A DNA stretch of 64,000 bases from Fuerstiella sp. (GCA_022447185.1 JAKVAY010000047.1:30690-94689); one strand, 5' to 3'; shown: positions 52,289-61,243, counted from the stretch's first letter. Translations and numbers: made by a program. The notes: generated by a model not told the origin, from the letters alone.

Positions 52289-52305
52289 CATCGCAAGTTG
52301 CGATG
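52289..52305. promoter_or_regulatory. Perfect 17-bp palindrome upstream of the activator gene
   Basis: CATCGCAA-G-TTGCGATG is an exact dyad 38 bases before the first possible start of the sigma-54 activator. A second TCGCA...TGCGA pair lies at about 52333-52350 with wider spacing. Position and symmetry fit a binding site for a Fis-type helix-turn-helix dimer, perhaps the activator itself. Confidence 0.45.
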
Positions 52306-52781
52306 AGGAAATGCGTCTGTCCCCATTTGGCGGTGTCGCAATGTGCGCTGCGAAAATGTGGCAGCACGGATCAGGTTTTGGAATCGGTCCGTACCAGGTT
52401 GACAGTTCTGATTGGAACCAGTCCGATTTTGCTCCTGCCCGCGTGCGAAATACGGTCTGTTGACTTCCAATTGACACCACCGCTGACAAAGCGCCATCGA
52501 GATGACGTCGGGAAGGTTAATGGGGTGGATCAAAAAGTCAACTGGGCAGTTTGTCCGGACGGCGGTTGTGAGACATGGTTATCCGAAGGACAAAATTTTG
52601 TCTGAATTTTGTCCGGGACTTGGCGGATCCAGCAAACCGTGTTTTTGCGGGAACGTCAGCTTGTGCTTTGGTAACGAAAACAGGGCCGTTCGTTCCGAGG
52701 CACGAGACAGCTTGTACCGCTCGTGTCCTATGACGAAAGACATCCGGCAATTTGAGTTGATTGGTGGAATTCACAAGCGGA
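52306..52781. other. Intergenic stretch between M48 protease gene and activator gene
   Basis: No supported gene on either strand. It contains the hairpin at 52588-52614 and the likely promoter of the activator operon. I found no clear GG-N10-GC sigma-54 promoter by eye. Confidence 0.5.
52588..52614. terminator. 10-bp hairpin downstream of the M48 protease gene
   Basis: GGACAAAATT at 52588-52597 pairs exactly with AATTTTGTCC at 52605-52614 around a 7-base loop. It lies about 170 bases past the protease stop codon. The A/T-rich inner half is unusual for a terminator, so an operator is an alternative. Confidence 0.4.
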
Positions 52782-53618
52782 CTACTGATCGATTGGTTCT
52801 CCGAGGCCGTACTTTTTACGTGCCTGCTCATAGGTCTGCATGGCGTCAGGCAAACGTTCCCGCAGACTTTCGGAACGTCTGAAATCTGACGGATGGGTCG
52901 ACATGAACTCCATGGGGCCATCCGACCCCTTGAGAACTGCAAAGCGTTCCCAGAACTCCGGAGCCGCAGACGGGTCGTAGCCTGCTTCAGCCATCAATCT
53001 GATCCCGATAGAGTCGGCTTCCAGTTCATGTTTGCGACTGTAGGGCAGGATGGCACCGTATTGGGACCCGATGCTGAACGCCGTGAGTGCAATATGTTTC
53101 TTTTGGTCATCCTGATTCTGGAGAAGTCGTCCGACAGCCTGCTGTCCCAGATTCTGCGCCATTTTGTGACTCATGCGTTCGCCACCGTGACGTGCGATCG
53201 CGTGGGCAACTTCGTGAGACATCACAACGGCCAGGCCGGCTTCAGTCTGGCATACCGGCAGCATCCCGGTATAAACCGCAACTTTGCCGCCGGGCAGGCA
53301 GAATGCATTCTGAGTATCGGATTCAATGACTTTGAATTCCCAGTCAAAGTCAGGGCGATGGGCTGCGGCGGCAATTCGATTTCCCACCCGCTGGACCAGT
53401 TCGTTGTAGCGATCGTTCTTCGAAATCGGTTCTTTTTCCAGGACCTCTTTGTACGCTGAGAGTCCTAACCGGTTTTCCTCAGCCTCTGAAATCGTTAACA
53501 GCTGTCGTCGACCTGTCACGGGAACCGTTGAGCACCCTGTAAAAATGAGCGCGCCGGACAGGCTGACGACGAGCAGTAGAATCACGAATCCTGCTAATGA
53601 GTGCCCTAATCCAAGCAT
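52782..53618 (-). CDS. M48 family metalloprotease, lipoprotein (BepA/LoiP-like)
   Basis: Zinc protease of 278 residues with a lipoprotein leader ending FTGCST; Cys29 would be lipidated, placing it on the periplasmic face of a membrane. The catalytic motif is HEVAHAIARHGGERMS, with HEVAH at residues 135-139. The third zinc ligand is the Glu in HELEADSIGIRLMAEAGYDPSAA. The TVPVTGRRQLLTISEAEE motif after the lipid anchor is shared with E. coli LoiP/YcaL and BepA-type quality-control proteases. It probably clears misassembled envelope proteins. It is divergent from truA, sharing the short region 53619-53824. Confidence 0.93.
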   Translation of the reverse strand: MLGLGHSLAGFVILLLVVSLSGALIFTGCSTVPVTGRRQLLTISEAEENRLGLSAYKEVLEKEPISKNDRYNELVQRVGNRIAAAAHRPDFDWEFKVIESDTQNAFCLPGGKVAVYTGMLPVCQTEAGLAVVMSHEVAHAIARHGGERMSHKMAQNLGQQAVGRLLQNQDDQKKHIALTAFSIGSQYGAILPYSRKHELEADSIGIRLMAEAGYDPSAAPEFWERFAVLKGSDGPMEFMSTHPSDFRRSESLRERLPDAMQTYEQARKKYGLGEPIDQ

Positions 53619-53824
53619 TGTTCACGTCCGTGTGATTGCGTACAGGTGTCAGAGTTGGGCGTGGCGCTGAGCAGTCCCGCCGACGAATTATCGAAAATCT
53701 ATGGTCGAGCTGCAGAGTTCCGCAAGAGAACCTCTGTCCTCGGATTCCTGTCAATAAGGTAATTCCCGATGAGTCACTCGCCTCACAGGCGAACATTGCC
53801 GATATCTCAACTGGAACGCTTCGA

Positions 53825-54667
53825 ATGACCCTGCCAACGCGAAACATCATGCTGACTGTGGCCTATGACGGTACGAATTACCGCGGATGGCAGGTGCAGC
53901 CAAACGGTCTCACCGTGCAGGAGTGCGTTGAGTCGGCGATTACACGGCTTACAGGTGAGTCACTGCGGATTCTTTGTGCCGGGCGCACCGACTCAGGTGT
54001 CCATGCTCTTGGACAGGTGGCCAGTTTTAAGACGGCTTCGCCAATTACTCCGGAACAGTTTCGACGTGGACTGCAGCGCTACCTGCCGGACGACATCACT
54101 ATCGTAAAATCAGTACGCGTCGCAGATGAATTTCATGCGACATTCTCTGCCAGTCGCAAGCGGTACCGCTATCTTATCTGGGACGGTCCGGTGCTTCCGC
54201 CGAGTTTGCGACATTACGTTTATCGGACTCGACGTGCAATTCAAATTGAGCCAATGCGGGAATCCCTGAGTGCACTGCGTGGAACCCATGACTTTCGCTG
54301 TTTCGAAACAAATTACCCCAACAAACAGACGAGTGAGCGAACGATTATGGATGCGACCATTCAACGCTGTCCGGCTCTCACGATGTGGTCAGGGGAAGAT
54401 TTTTGGCCTGCAGATGCTGGACCGCATGAAGACCCGAGACGTCCGTTTATCAGCTTTGAAGTTGAGGCCGACGGTTTCCTTTACAATATGGTGCGAGCCA
54501 TTGTTGGCACACTGTTGCGGATCGGGAATGGCCAGCGACCAGCCGGATATCTGGGCGAGGTCATTGAGAGCATGAATCGTGGCATGGCCGGTACGACGGC
54601 TCCGGCGCATGGTTTGTATCTTGTCCGCGTAGACTATCCACCTGAGCTGCTGACTGTGGCAGACTGA
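53825..54667 (+). CDS. truA: tRNA pseudouridine(38-40) synthase TruA
   Basis: Converts uridine 38, 39 or 40 in the anticodon stem of many tRNAs to pseudouridine. The 280 residues from the ATG at 53825 fit the family; the frame is open from 53636, but the upstream part has no resemblance. The catalytic Asp is Asp56 in CAGRTDSGVHALGQ. Other motifs are MLTVAYDGTNYRGWQ, FHATFSASRKRYRY, GTHDFRCFE and FLYNMVRAIVGTLLRIG. An insertion around residues 180-205 (MWSGEDFWPADAGPHEDPRRP) is longer than in E. coli TruA. It is monocistronic. Confidence 0.95.
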   Translation: MTLPTRNIMLTVAYDGTNYRGWQVQPNGLTVQECVESAITRLTGESLRILCAGRTDSGVHALGQVASFKTASPITPEQFRRGLQRYLPDDITIVKSVRVADEFHATFSASRKRYRYLIWDGPVLPPSLRHYVYRTRRAIQIEPMRESLSALRGTHDFRCFETNYPNKQTSERTIMDATIQRCPALTMWSGEDFWPADAGPHEDPRRPFISFEVEADGFLYNMVRAIVGTLLRIGNGQRPAGYLGEVIESMNRGMAGTTAPAHGLYLVRVDYPPELLTVAD

Positions 54668-54770
54668 AATCTGTGAAGCTCGGCGGGGCGCACGAAAAAC
54701 GATGCCCGTGGTTCGGTTGTTGGAGACGGCTTTGTCATAGTTGCTGGATCTGTCGTCTCCGGACAAATTT

Positions 54771-54995
54771 TTAAGAACGGCAGGCTCGGGTGGTGTCGTA
54801 GAGTTCGTGTGTCGCGGCCTGTAGCAGGCTGCTGAGTTTTGTAATGGAACCGATCGTCAGAATGTTGCGTGCGAGGACGACTTCGGAGAGTAAATCAAGC
54901 CTCGTTCGGCATGCCATTACGGTGCGGGGCAGTGTGATTCGGGTTTCACTCCGGCAGGATACTGAGACGAAGTTGGAAATATTTCCGTTGGACAA
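54771..54995 (-). CDS. Possible small hypothetical protein
   Basis: A 74-codon frame from a TTG, rich in Ser, Thr, Arg and Leu, with a helical-looking segment RLDLLSEVVLARNILTIGSITKLSSLLQ. The frame stays open about 22 codons further upstream (to ~55062), so the real start may be elsewhere. There is no ribosome binding site, no recognised domain and no neighbour link. I report it because it is the only coherent frame in the 550-base gap between truA and hisS. It may equally be non-coding or another decayed gene. The rest of 54668-55218 shows nothing. Confidence 0.25.
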   Translation of the reverse strand: MSNGNISNFVSVSCRSETRITLPRTVMACRTRLDLLSEVVLARNILTIGSITKLSSLLQAATHELYDTTRACRS

Positions 54996-55218
54996 GAGTG
55001 CCTCACAACGCTGCGTCCGCTGATATCTTGCGGTGTAAGTAATGAATTCCCTGTTTCACCAGGCAGATTCCCGGAATCGACTGACCGCACGGGGGTTACG
55101 GATCTCGACTAAAATCGGCGCATAATGAATGCCAATTTTTCCGAGATGGCTAAACTGCGATCAAACATCCGTTACGAGAGAGAGACACACACTAGTCTGC
55201 GAGTTGAACAAGCCATCG

Positions 55219-56568
55219 ATGGCCAGTAACAAAATTAAGCCTCAGACTCTGCGGGGTTTCCGCGACTTTCTGCCAGACCAGATGATTGCGCGCGAGCATC
55301 TCATCGATACGGCACGCCGTGTCTATCGCAGCTACGGGTTCGCCCCGATTGACACACCCGCTCTGGAGTATGCAGAGATCCTCGTGGGTCAGGGCGGTGA
55401 GGAGTCAGACAAACAGGTATTTCGATTTACCGATCAGGGCGATCGTGACGTCGCGATGCGTTTCGATCTCACGGTTCCGCTGGCTCGTTATGCGGCCAGG
55501 CATATTCAGGAGATCGGGACGCCCTTCCGTCGTTATCACATCGCCCCGGTTTGGCGAGGTGAACGACCGGCACGTGGTCGATATCGCGAATTCATGCAGT
55601 GTGATTTCGATACTATTGGTACAGCCAGCAACACTGCTGATATTGAAACACTGCTGGTGATCAACGATTTGTTTGATGCTGTCGGAGTGGATCGTTTCAC
55701 CGTTCGAGTCAACAATCGAAAAGTACTCAACGGTTTCCTGGAAAAAAAACAGTTGCAGGAGTCAGCAACAGGGATCCTGCGATGTCTCGACAAACTCGAA
55801 AAAATCGGCCGTGATGCAGTCGCTGCTGAGATGCAGGAGCGAGTCGGACTCAGTGCGTCGGACGCATCGAATGTGCTGGATATGGCTCAGCTGACCGGCA
55901 CACCCGACGCTGTCCTCTCACAACTCGACGGAATCCTGACGGGCAGCTCGACAGGGGAAGAGGGACTGGCCCACCTGGGGGAGCTGTTCAAAACAGTTCG
56001 CGGTTGCGGGCTTCCGGAAGACCGTGTGTGTCTGGACGTATCGATTGCCAGGGGGCTCGACTATTACACGGGCACGATCTATGAAACCTTTCTCAGTGAT
56101 CTGCCGACAATCGGCAGCGTCTGTTCTGGTGGTCGATACGACAACCTTGCTGCGAAATTTACCTCCCAGCAGTTGCCTGGTGTCGGAGCCAGTCTGGGGC
56201 TGGATCGGATGCTGGCGGCGATGGAAGAGTTGGGGATGACAGCCAGGGCGTCCACTCCTGCCGACGTGCTGATTACCATGTTTTCCAGGGGGCATCTGGT
56301 GGACTATCAGCAAGCCGCAAGGATGTTGCGACAACGGGGGATTGGTGCGGAAGTCTATCCCGAGGCGCGGAACATCGGTCGCCAGCTCAAATATGCTGAT
56401 CGACGAGGATTCGCAGTGGTTTTGATTGCTGGCACCGATGAGCTGGCGGCCGGGACCTGGCAGGTGAAAGTTCTGGAATCCGGAAATCAGCAGGAAGTCT
56501 CATCTGACGTCCTTGTGGATACTGTTCACGGGATTCTTTCTGAAATCGCAGATCCTGAAGGAGATTAG
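55219..56568 (+). CDS. hisS: Histidyl-tRNA synthetase
   Basis: Class II aminoacyl-tRNA synthetase that charges tRNA-His; cytoplasmic homodimer. There are 449 residues from the ATG at 55219 (MASNKIKPQTLRGFRDFLP); the frame is open from 55129. Class II motif 2 is FRRYHIAPVWRGERPARGRYREFMQCDFD. The histidine-binding signatures are LDVSIARGLDYYTGTIYE and SVCSGGRYDNLAAKF. Motif 3 is GVGASLGLDRMLAAMEE. The C-terminal anticodon-binding domain begins near residue 345 (ADVLITMFSRGHLVDYQQAARMLR). It is followed after about 530 bases by the acyl carrier protein gene, apparently a separate unit. Confidence 0.97.
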   Translation: MASNKIKPQTLRGFRDFLPDQMIAREHLIDTARRVYRSYGFAPIDTPALEYAEILVGQGGEESDKQVFRFTDQGDRDVAMRFDLTVPLARYAARHIQEIGTPFRRYHIAPVWRGERPARGRYREFMQCDFDTIGTASNTADIETLLVINDLFDAVGVDRFTVRVNNRKVLNGFLEKKQLQESATGILRCLDKLEKIGRDAVAAEMQERVGLSASDASNVLDMAQLTGTPDAVLSQLDGILTGSSTGEEGLAHLGELFKTVRGCGLPEDRVCLDVSIARGLDYYTGTIYETFLSDLPTIGSVCSGGRYDNLAAKFTSQQLPGVGASLGLDRMLAAMEELGMTARASTPADVLITMFSRGHLVDYQQAARMLRQRGIGAEVYPEARNIGRQLKYADRRGFAVVLIAGTDELAAGTWQVKVLESGNQQEVSSDVLVDTVHGILSEIADPEGD

Positions 56569-57101
56569 ACCGCCTTTCGCATAAGGCAGGCCGAAGTCCT
56601 GGCTGCCACAAGGTTTGCTTGATCTTGTGGGTTGCCATGTGGTGTGCAGTACAGGATTCATGCTTTTGCTTTCTCACCGTCTTTGGATTGGCTGGCAGGG
56701 GCGGTGGACACTGTATCTTGATCTATGCGGCCACTCTGGCCGAAAACGGCTCAGGTGTCACTATTGCTGGTGGAATAGAAATTTATGAAGGATCGATTGT
56801 CGCTTCCGCCGTTTGAGGGTGAAGCCGCCACTTGCACCGGCAATCCACCGGACGGGAGCTGAATTGCGTATCTCGTGCAGCCCGTCGGGTTTACAGACTT
56901 TCACAAACCCTGTATATGTTCGTCGCTTTCGCACTCTTCCCGGTCTGCGGTGCGTCCTGTCTTGAACGGACAGGGCTGGGTTACCCCGACGCATCAGGAT
57001 TGCTTCGTATTGTCCGCTCAGCAGTCGAAGGCTCTGGACTCCTGGTTCCAGCAAACAATTTACAAAACGCATACGGTCGGAATTTGAACGGAGGTTATTC
57101 T
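56569..57101. other. Intergenic stretch and leader before the acyl carrier protein gene
   Basis: No supported gene. It contains a promoter candidate at 56890-56918 and would give an untranslated leader of about 177 bases. The long frame running into the ACP gene from 56832 has no domain resemblance upstream of the GTG at 57102. Confidence 0.5.
56890..56918 (+). promoter_or_regulatory. Promoter candidate for the acyl carrier protein gene
   Basis: TTTACA at 56890-56895, a 17-base spacer, then TATATG at 56913-56918: five and four matches to the -35 and -10 consensus. It lies upstream of the only plus-strand gene in the region. Confidence 0.4.
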
Positions 57102-57332
57102 GTGTCCATAGAAGAAAAAGTTATTGGAATCGTGAGTGATCAGCTCGACTCGCCACGGGAAGAGATTTCTCGGTCGAGTTCGTTCGTCGATGACCTCAAG
57201 GCCGACTCCTTGGATATCGTCGAACTTGTTATGGCTCTGGAAGACGATTTCGACATCAAGATTCCGGATGACGACTACGACAAAATTGCGACTGTCGGAG
57301 ATGTCATCAATTATGTTGAATCTAAGTCGTAA
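57102..57332 (+). CDS. acpP: Acyl carrier protein
   Basis: The 76-residue carrier protein holds growing acyl chains on a phosphopantetheine arm. The start is a GTG ([11 protein letters not shown]) preceded by GGAGG at 57090-57094 with 7-base spacing. The attachment Ser is in the [16 protein letters not shown] motif (LKADSLD). The protein is very acidic, with the usual ending [15 protein letters not shown]. Ten bases after its stop begins a broken FabF gene, and about 740 bases on lies a KS-like gene, so it once headed an acpP-fabF type unit. It may serve general fatty-acid synthesis or a specialised pathway. Confidence 0.96.
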   Translation: MSIEEKVIGIVSDQLDSPREEISRSSSFVDDLKADSLDIVELVMALEDDFDIKIPDDDYDKIATVGDVINYVESKS

Positions 57333-57342
57333 ATTTAAATTG

Positions 57343-57861
57343 ATGTGTGGTTGACGGGTTGTTGTCACCGGAACATCGGGTATGACTCTTCCGGAATATG
57401 GGGTTCGCGACCTTTGGTGGCACGTCTGTTCCGGTCGCAGGGGTACGCTTGCTGTCACATGATTTGTCTGTGGTGAATTTCGGTCCGGTGTGAAATCAGT
57501 GACGTTAATCTGTGTGCCTGTGAACTGCTGGAATGATGCAAACCCGCCTGTATCGATTGCCCACGGGCGTTTGCGGTCGCGGGGCCCGCATAGACGATGA
57601 CGATACTGAGTTTTGAATAGCTTTCGCCAAACTCGACCCGTTCCGCTATTATTTTTTGTCGGGCAGTGGACTTCCTGTTTTACATCCAGTCGATCAAAAA
57701 TGGAGTGTTTGCTGCTGCGATCAATCTTGGCAACGCAGATCCGGCCTGTGTTTCTGATTATGTTCCGAAGACTGCACGAGAAGCCGGTGAATGTTTTACG
57801 AAACAATATGTTTGGTTTTGGAGGTCACAAAGCCGGTTTCGTCGCAGGAACAAATTGTTGA
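57343..57861 (+). pseudogene. fabF: Internally deleted beta-ketoacyl-ACP synthase II (FabF) pseudogene
   Basis: From the ATG at 57343 the frame reads MCG, a TGA stop, then RVVVTGTSGM, GVRDLW and VCSGRRG: the start of FabF proteins (RVVVTGxGMxTPLGxGV...W). After another TGA (57460-57462) it reads through to IAHGR (about 57560), the AHGTST active-site His region. Then come NSTRSAI (the STKS motif), AVDFLFYIQSIKNGV and DPACVSDYVPKTARE. A frame change near 57780 gives KPVNVLRNNMFGFGGHKA, the FabF C-terminal glycine motif, ending at 57861. About 700 bases of the middle, including the catalytic Cys, are gone. At least two stops and two frameshifts remain. It lies between acpP and a non-catalytic KS-like gene. 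Confidence 0.85.
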
Positions 57862-58072
57862 TTTCGACGTCCTCGACAGGTTGGAATTCGATGTGGAATT
57901 GAATTCGAGAACCGACAGAAATTCCGTAAACTGACCGTGCAGGGTGCGTGCCATCGTAGAAGAATGTGGTGAAATGCTCGGTCTGAGTCTCGGTCGACCC
58001 AGACGAATAATAGTGACCTTTCTCAAGAGATTGTGAAGACTTTGTGCTGGTCTGGCGGCAGGTTGACGCATT

Positions 58073-59368
58073 ATGACGCATAGTGGCTCTGACGACGTTG
58101 TCATAACCGGAGTGGGAATATTCTCGCCAATTGGTGTGGGAGCCGAAGGCTTCAAGGCCGGATTGGCAGCCGGTGTTCCCGGTTTCCGACGCTCGGAACG
58201 GTTGTCTTATATCAGCTCGCCGGACTGCATTTGCGGTGAAGTTGCGAACTTCACTGACGCAACAGCCCGAAAGGAGCATCTGCGACCTCTGCGGAAGAGC
58301 GTCAAAATGATGTGCCGCGACATTCAACTGGGCGTGGCGGCCGCGCTGCAGGCCATGGAAAATGCAGGGTTAAAGAAGGGATCATTCGCGCCGGAACGTG
58401 CGGGCGTTTCTTTTGGGGCGAACCTGATGTCAACTCCGCCGGAAGTACTGGCCGGTGGAGTCACGAAATGTCTCAACGAGTCGGGAGACTTTGATTATGA
58501 TCTCTGGGGGACAGAGGGACTTCGAGGCATGGAACCTCTGTGGCTGTTGTGTTACCTGCCCAATATGCCGGGGTGTCACATAGGGATTGCTCTGGATGCC
58601 CGCGGCCCAAACAATTCGATCACTCATGATGAAGCGTCCGGTGGACTGGCGATTAACGAAGCGGCAGGGGTCATCCGCCGGGGACGGGCTGATATTATGC
58701 TTGCCGGCGTCACCGGGACACGACTGCACAATGTCAAGACGGCGCAATCGCACGTGTGGGATGTTCTGGCGGATGGTCCCCCCGAGTCCTGTTGTCGACC
58801 ACTGGATGCAACGCGCGCCGGTGAAGTCGTGGCCGAAACCTCGTGTACACTGGTTCTTGAATCCCGAGAGCATGCAGAGAAACGCGGAGCAACCCTTTTG
58901 GGAACAGTACTCAGCTGCGGTATGAGTTGTGTCCATACCGTCGATGGAAAACCGAATGAACAGCGAGCAGTCGAGCAGGCAGCTGCTTCCGCACTTCGCA
59001 TGGCCGGAGTGACGTCCGATGAGCTTGGTCACGTGAATCTCGGTGCGTCCGGCCATCTCAAACGAGATATGTTTGAAGCGCAGGCCATTCGCAGAATTCT
59101 TGGTGATCGAGCGGATGTTACACCGGTGACAGCGCCCAAAAGTTACATCGGTAGCGCGGGCAGCGGGTCTTCGCTGGCGGAACTCGCAGCGTCACTGCTC
59201 ACACTTCAGGACGGCGAGATTATTCGAACACTGAACTGCCGGAATCCTGACCCTTTGTCGCCTCAAAATGTGGTGAGTGGAGAAAATCAGCCCACCAGCA
59301 ATCGGCTGTTCCTTAAGACGAGCGTTACTCGCATGGGACAGGCCAGCGCTGTTCTGATTCGTACCTAG
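58073..59368 (+). CDS. Beta-ketoacyl-synthase-like protein lacking the catalytic triad
   Basis: The 431-residue thiolase-fold protein aligns by eye to FabF along its whole length (DDVVITGVGIFSPIGVG at the start, GADIMLAG-type RADIMLAGVTGT, PLDATRAGEVVAETSCTLVLE). All three catalytic residues are replaced: the Cys position is Glu187 (SITHDEASGG), the first His is Gly324 (HVNLGASGH) and the second is Ser361 (KSYIGSAGSG). The conserved Lys356 is kept and the FGFGG ending is lost. Known: chain-length factors of type II polyketide synthases have lost the Cys and pair with an active KS. Inference: a KS-beta-like partner or scaffold, orphaned here because the neighbouring fabF is broken. Confidence 0.88.
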   Translation: MTHSGSDDVVITGVGIFSPIGVGAEGFKAGLAAGVPGFRRSERLSYISSPDCICGEVANFTDATARKEHLRPLRKSVKMMCRDIQLGVAAALQAMENAGLKKGSFAPERAGVSFGANLMSTPPEVLAGGVTKCLNESGDFDYDLWGTEGLRGMEPLWLLCYLPNMPGCHIGIALDARGPNNSITHDEASGGLAINEAAGVIRRGRADIMLAGVTGTRLHNVKTAQSHVWDVLADGPPESCCRPLDATRAGEVVAETSCTLVLESREHAEKRGATLLGTVLSCGMSCVHTVDGKPNEQRAVEQAAASALRMAGVTSDELGHVNLGASGHLKRDMFEAQAIRRILGDRADVTPVTAPKSYIGSAGSGSSLAELAASLLTLQDGEIIRTLNCRNPDPLSPQNVVSGENQPTSNRLFLKTSVTRMGQASAVLIRT

Positions 59369-59527
59369 ACTGAGCCGTTGAGATGGGCGCACCCGGGCGA
59401 TTGGTGTGCAACAACGCTCGGTTTCATATCTCGTACACAGGAACAGGGGACGTCCGACTAAAGTCAGGGTCTGACGTAACGTTGATCATTGCAGTGCGCA
59501 TTGGCGTGAAATGGGCATTAAAAGCGA

Positions 59528-61243
59528 TCACGCTGCCGGACGCTGAGTGTCTTCATGGGGTTCGGTGGCCGGGATCCGGGCGAATCCGGTTCGCCGGAGG
59601 CTTTCCAGTTCGTCCAGCAGGGATCGGATTTTCTTTTCCGACCTGACGCATTCCTCGGTACGGTCCGTGTGCAATTGATCCAGTTCATCCTTCAGCTGTA
59701 AATACTCGGCAGATGGTTCGGACGTCACAGCCGCTGCAGACGGCTGTAATGTGTCGTGGTTCTTTTCGAACCAATCCTCAAGCTGTTTTCGATCAACTCG
59801 AAATGCAGCTCGATCCTCTTCCAGTTGGGTGATCTGACGTTCAACTTCCTGACGTTCATCATGGATTCGCTGATGCAGTTCGTTAAAGAAACTCTGCAGC
59901 GACTCGCGAGCATTTTGTTGTCGGACGGACAGATCAGCTTCCGAATCCTGCTTCTGTAAATCTCCCCGGATGTCTTCCAGGATGATCCGCAGTTCGAGCA
60001 GGTCGCGCTGTTGGGTATCCAGGTCTGATCGCAGTCGACTGAGTTGTCGGGTTTTTTCCGTCAGACGCTGTGTTGATTGGGAAATTGATTCCTCCTGCAG
60101 AACGACCTGGCGAGATCGCTCGTCCAGTTCATGGTTAATGGTATCTCGATGCTCCTGCAACTGTCGTTGCTGTCGCTGAATATCCATCTGCGATGCAGTT
60201 CGGCTGCGTTCGATGAATCGCAGTTCACGCCTGAGCGATGCTTCTCGTTCGTCCAGCAGGGTTCTGATATGACTGAGCTGTCCCAGCTGCATTCGATGCT
60301 GTTCCTGAAACCGGTGACGTTCGGTTCTGAAGCTTTGCTGGTCACGACGCAGTTGCCGAACCTCTTCGTCAAAATCGTTACGGGCCCGGGCCAGGTGTTC
60401 AAACTGGAACCGATATCGACGCTGCAGATTCGTCTGTTCCGTGAGCAATTTCTGTCGGCGTTTCTCCAGCTCGTCGCGTAGTCGCGACTGTTCGTTTGAG
60501 ATCTGCTCGCCCAGCATTTCTCGCTGCTGCTGCAGGCTCTCTGTTTCGTCACTCAGTTGGTCACGCTCCAGTTTACAGCGTTCATTCCACTCCTGTTGCT
60601 CTCGGTGCAGTTGGCTGAATTCGGAACTAAATTCTTCGCGAACACGCTCACGAAGCAATTCTCGCTCCTGTTCAAGTTCACGCTGAGCCAGTGACTGCTG
60701 CTCTTCAAAAGATTCTTCCAGTTCGCTCTGTCGTTGCTCCAGTGCAGTCCGTTCGTCACGGAGGGCCTCCTGTTGTGTGCGGAGTTCATCGCGATCTGAT
60801 GCCAGTTCGGAGCTCAGAGTTTGCCGCAGCTGAATACGTTCCTTCTCCAGATCGTCACCAGCTTTGCCGAGTCGGGTGTGTCCCTCTTCCAGACTTTGTG
60901 CCAGTTTTCGGACGCGTGCAGCTTCATCGTCGAGTTGTGCCCGAATCTGTCGCTGCTCGACCCGGTCGCGGGCGACCTGTTTGGCGAACTCACTTGCTCG
61001 GATTTCAAACGCCGTTCGGTCTGCCTTGAGCTGGTCCTGTTCACCGGTAATTTCGGCCTGGCGTGTCTGCAGCTCAGCGAAACGACTGTGCAGAGACTCT
61101 GCAGCCTGACTGGCCTGAATCAGCAGTTGCATCGGATCTTCCGCCGGAACGGAATCCGCGCGTAACACACCGTCCGACGGGGAAACGTCGTCTTGCGAAA
61201 GGGGGGCACTCTTTTCGAGTGCCGGCTGATGATCCTGTGACAC
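59528..61243 (-). CDS. Long coiled-coil protein
   Basis: The 571 residues are dominated by an almost continuous coiled coil from about 40 to 480, extremely rich in Glu, Gln, Arg and Leu with heptad-like spacing (for example EQRQSELEESFEEQQSLAQ and DELEKRRQKLLTEQTNLQ). Both termini are disordered: a Ser/Asp/Pro-rich start and an RIPATEPHEDTQRPAA end. There is no signal peptide or membrane helix, so it is cytoplasmic or peripheral. No ATPase motif is present, so it is not an SMC protein. Planctomycetes use such proteins as possible cytoskeletal or cell-shape elements, but the function here is unknown. It lies downstream of trxA on the same strand. Confidence 0.8.
   Translation of the reverse strand: MSQDHQPALEKSAPLSQDDVSPSDGVLRADSVPAEDPMQLLIQASQAAESLHSRFAELQTRQAEITGEQDQLKADRTAFEIRASEFAKQVARDRVEQRQIRAQLDDEAARVRKLAQSLEEGHTRLGKAGDDLEKERIQLRQTLSSELASDRDELRTQQEALRDERTALEQRQSELEESFEEQQSLAQRELEQERELLRERVREEFSSEFSQLHREQQEWNERCKLERDQLSDETESLQQQREMLGEQISNEQSRLRDELEKRRQKLLTEQTNLQRRYRFQFEHLARARNDFDEEVRQLRRDQQSFRTERHRFQEQHRMQLGQLSHIRTLLDEREASLRRELRFIERSRTASQMDIQRQQRQLQEHRDTINHELDERSRQVVLQEESISQSTQRLTEKTRQLSRLRSDLDTQQRDLLELRIILEDIRGDLQKQDSEADLSVRQQNARESLQSFFNELHQRIHDERQEVERQITQLEEDRAAFRVDRKQLEDWFEKNHDTLQPSAAAVTSEPSAEYLQLKDELDQLHTDRTEECVRSEKKIRSLLDELESLRRTGFARIPATEPHEDTQRPAA

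Noticed and set aside
57060..57806. 248-codon minus-strand frame opposite acpP
   Set aside because: It is antisense to the acyl carrier protein and to the FabF relic; its composition and motifs match no protein family.
59970..61165. Several plus-strand frames of 80-116 codons, Ser/Arg/Cys rich
   Set aside because: They are complements of the Glu/Gln/Arg-rich coiled-coil gene and have the composition expected of such shadows.
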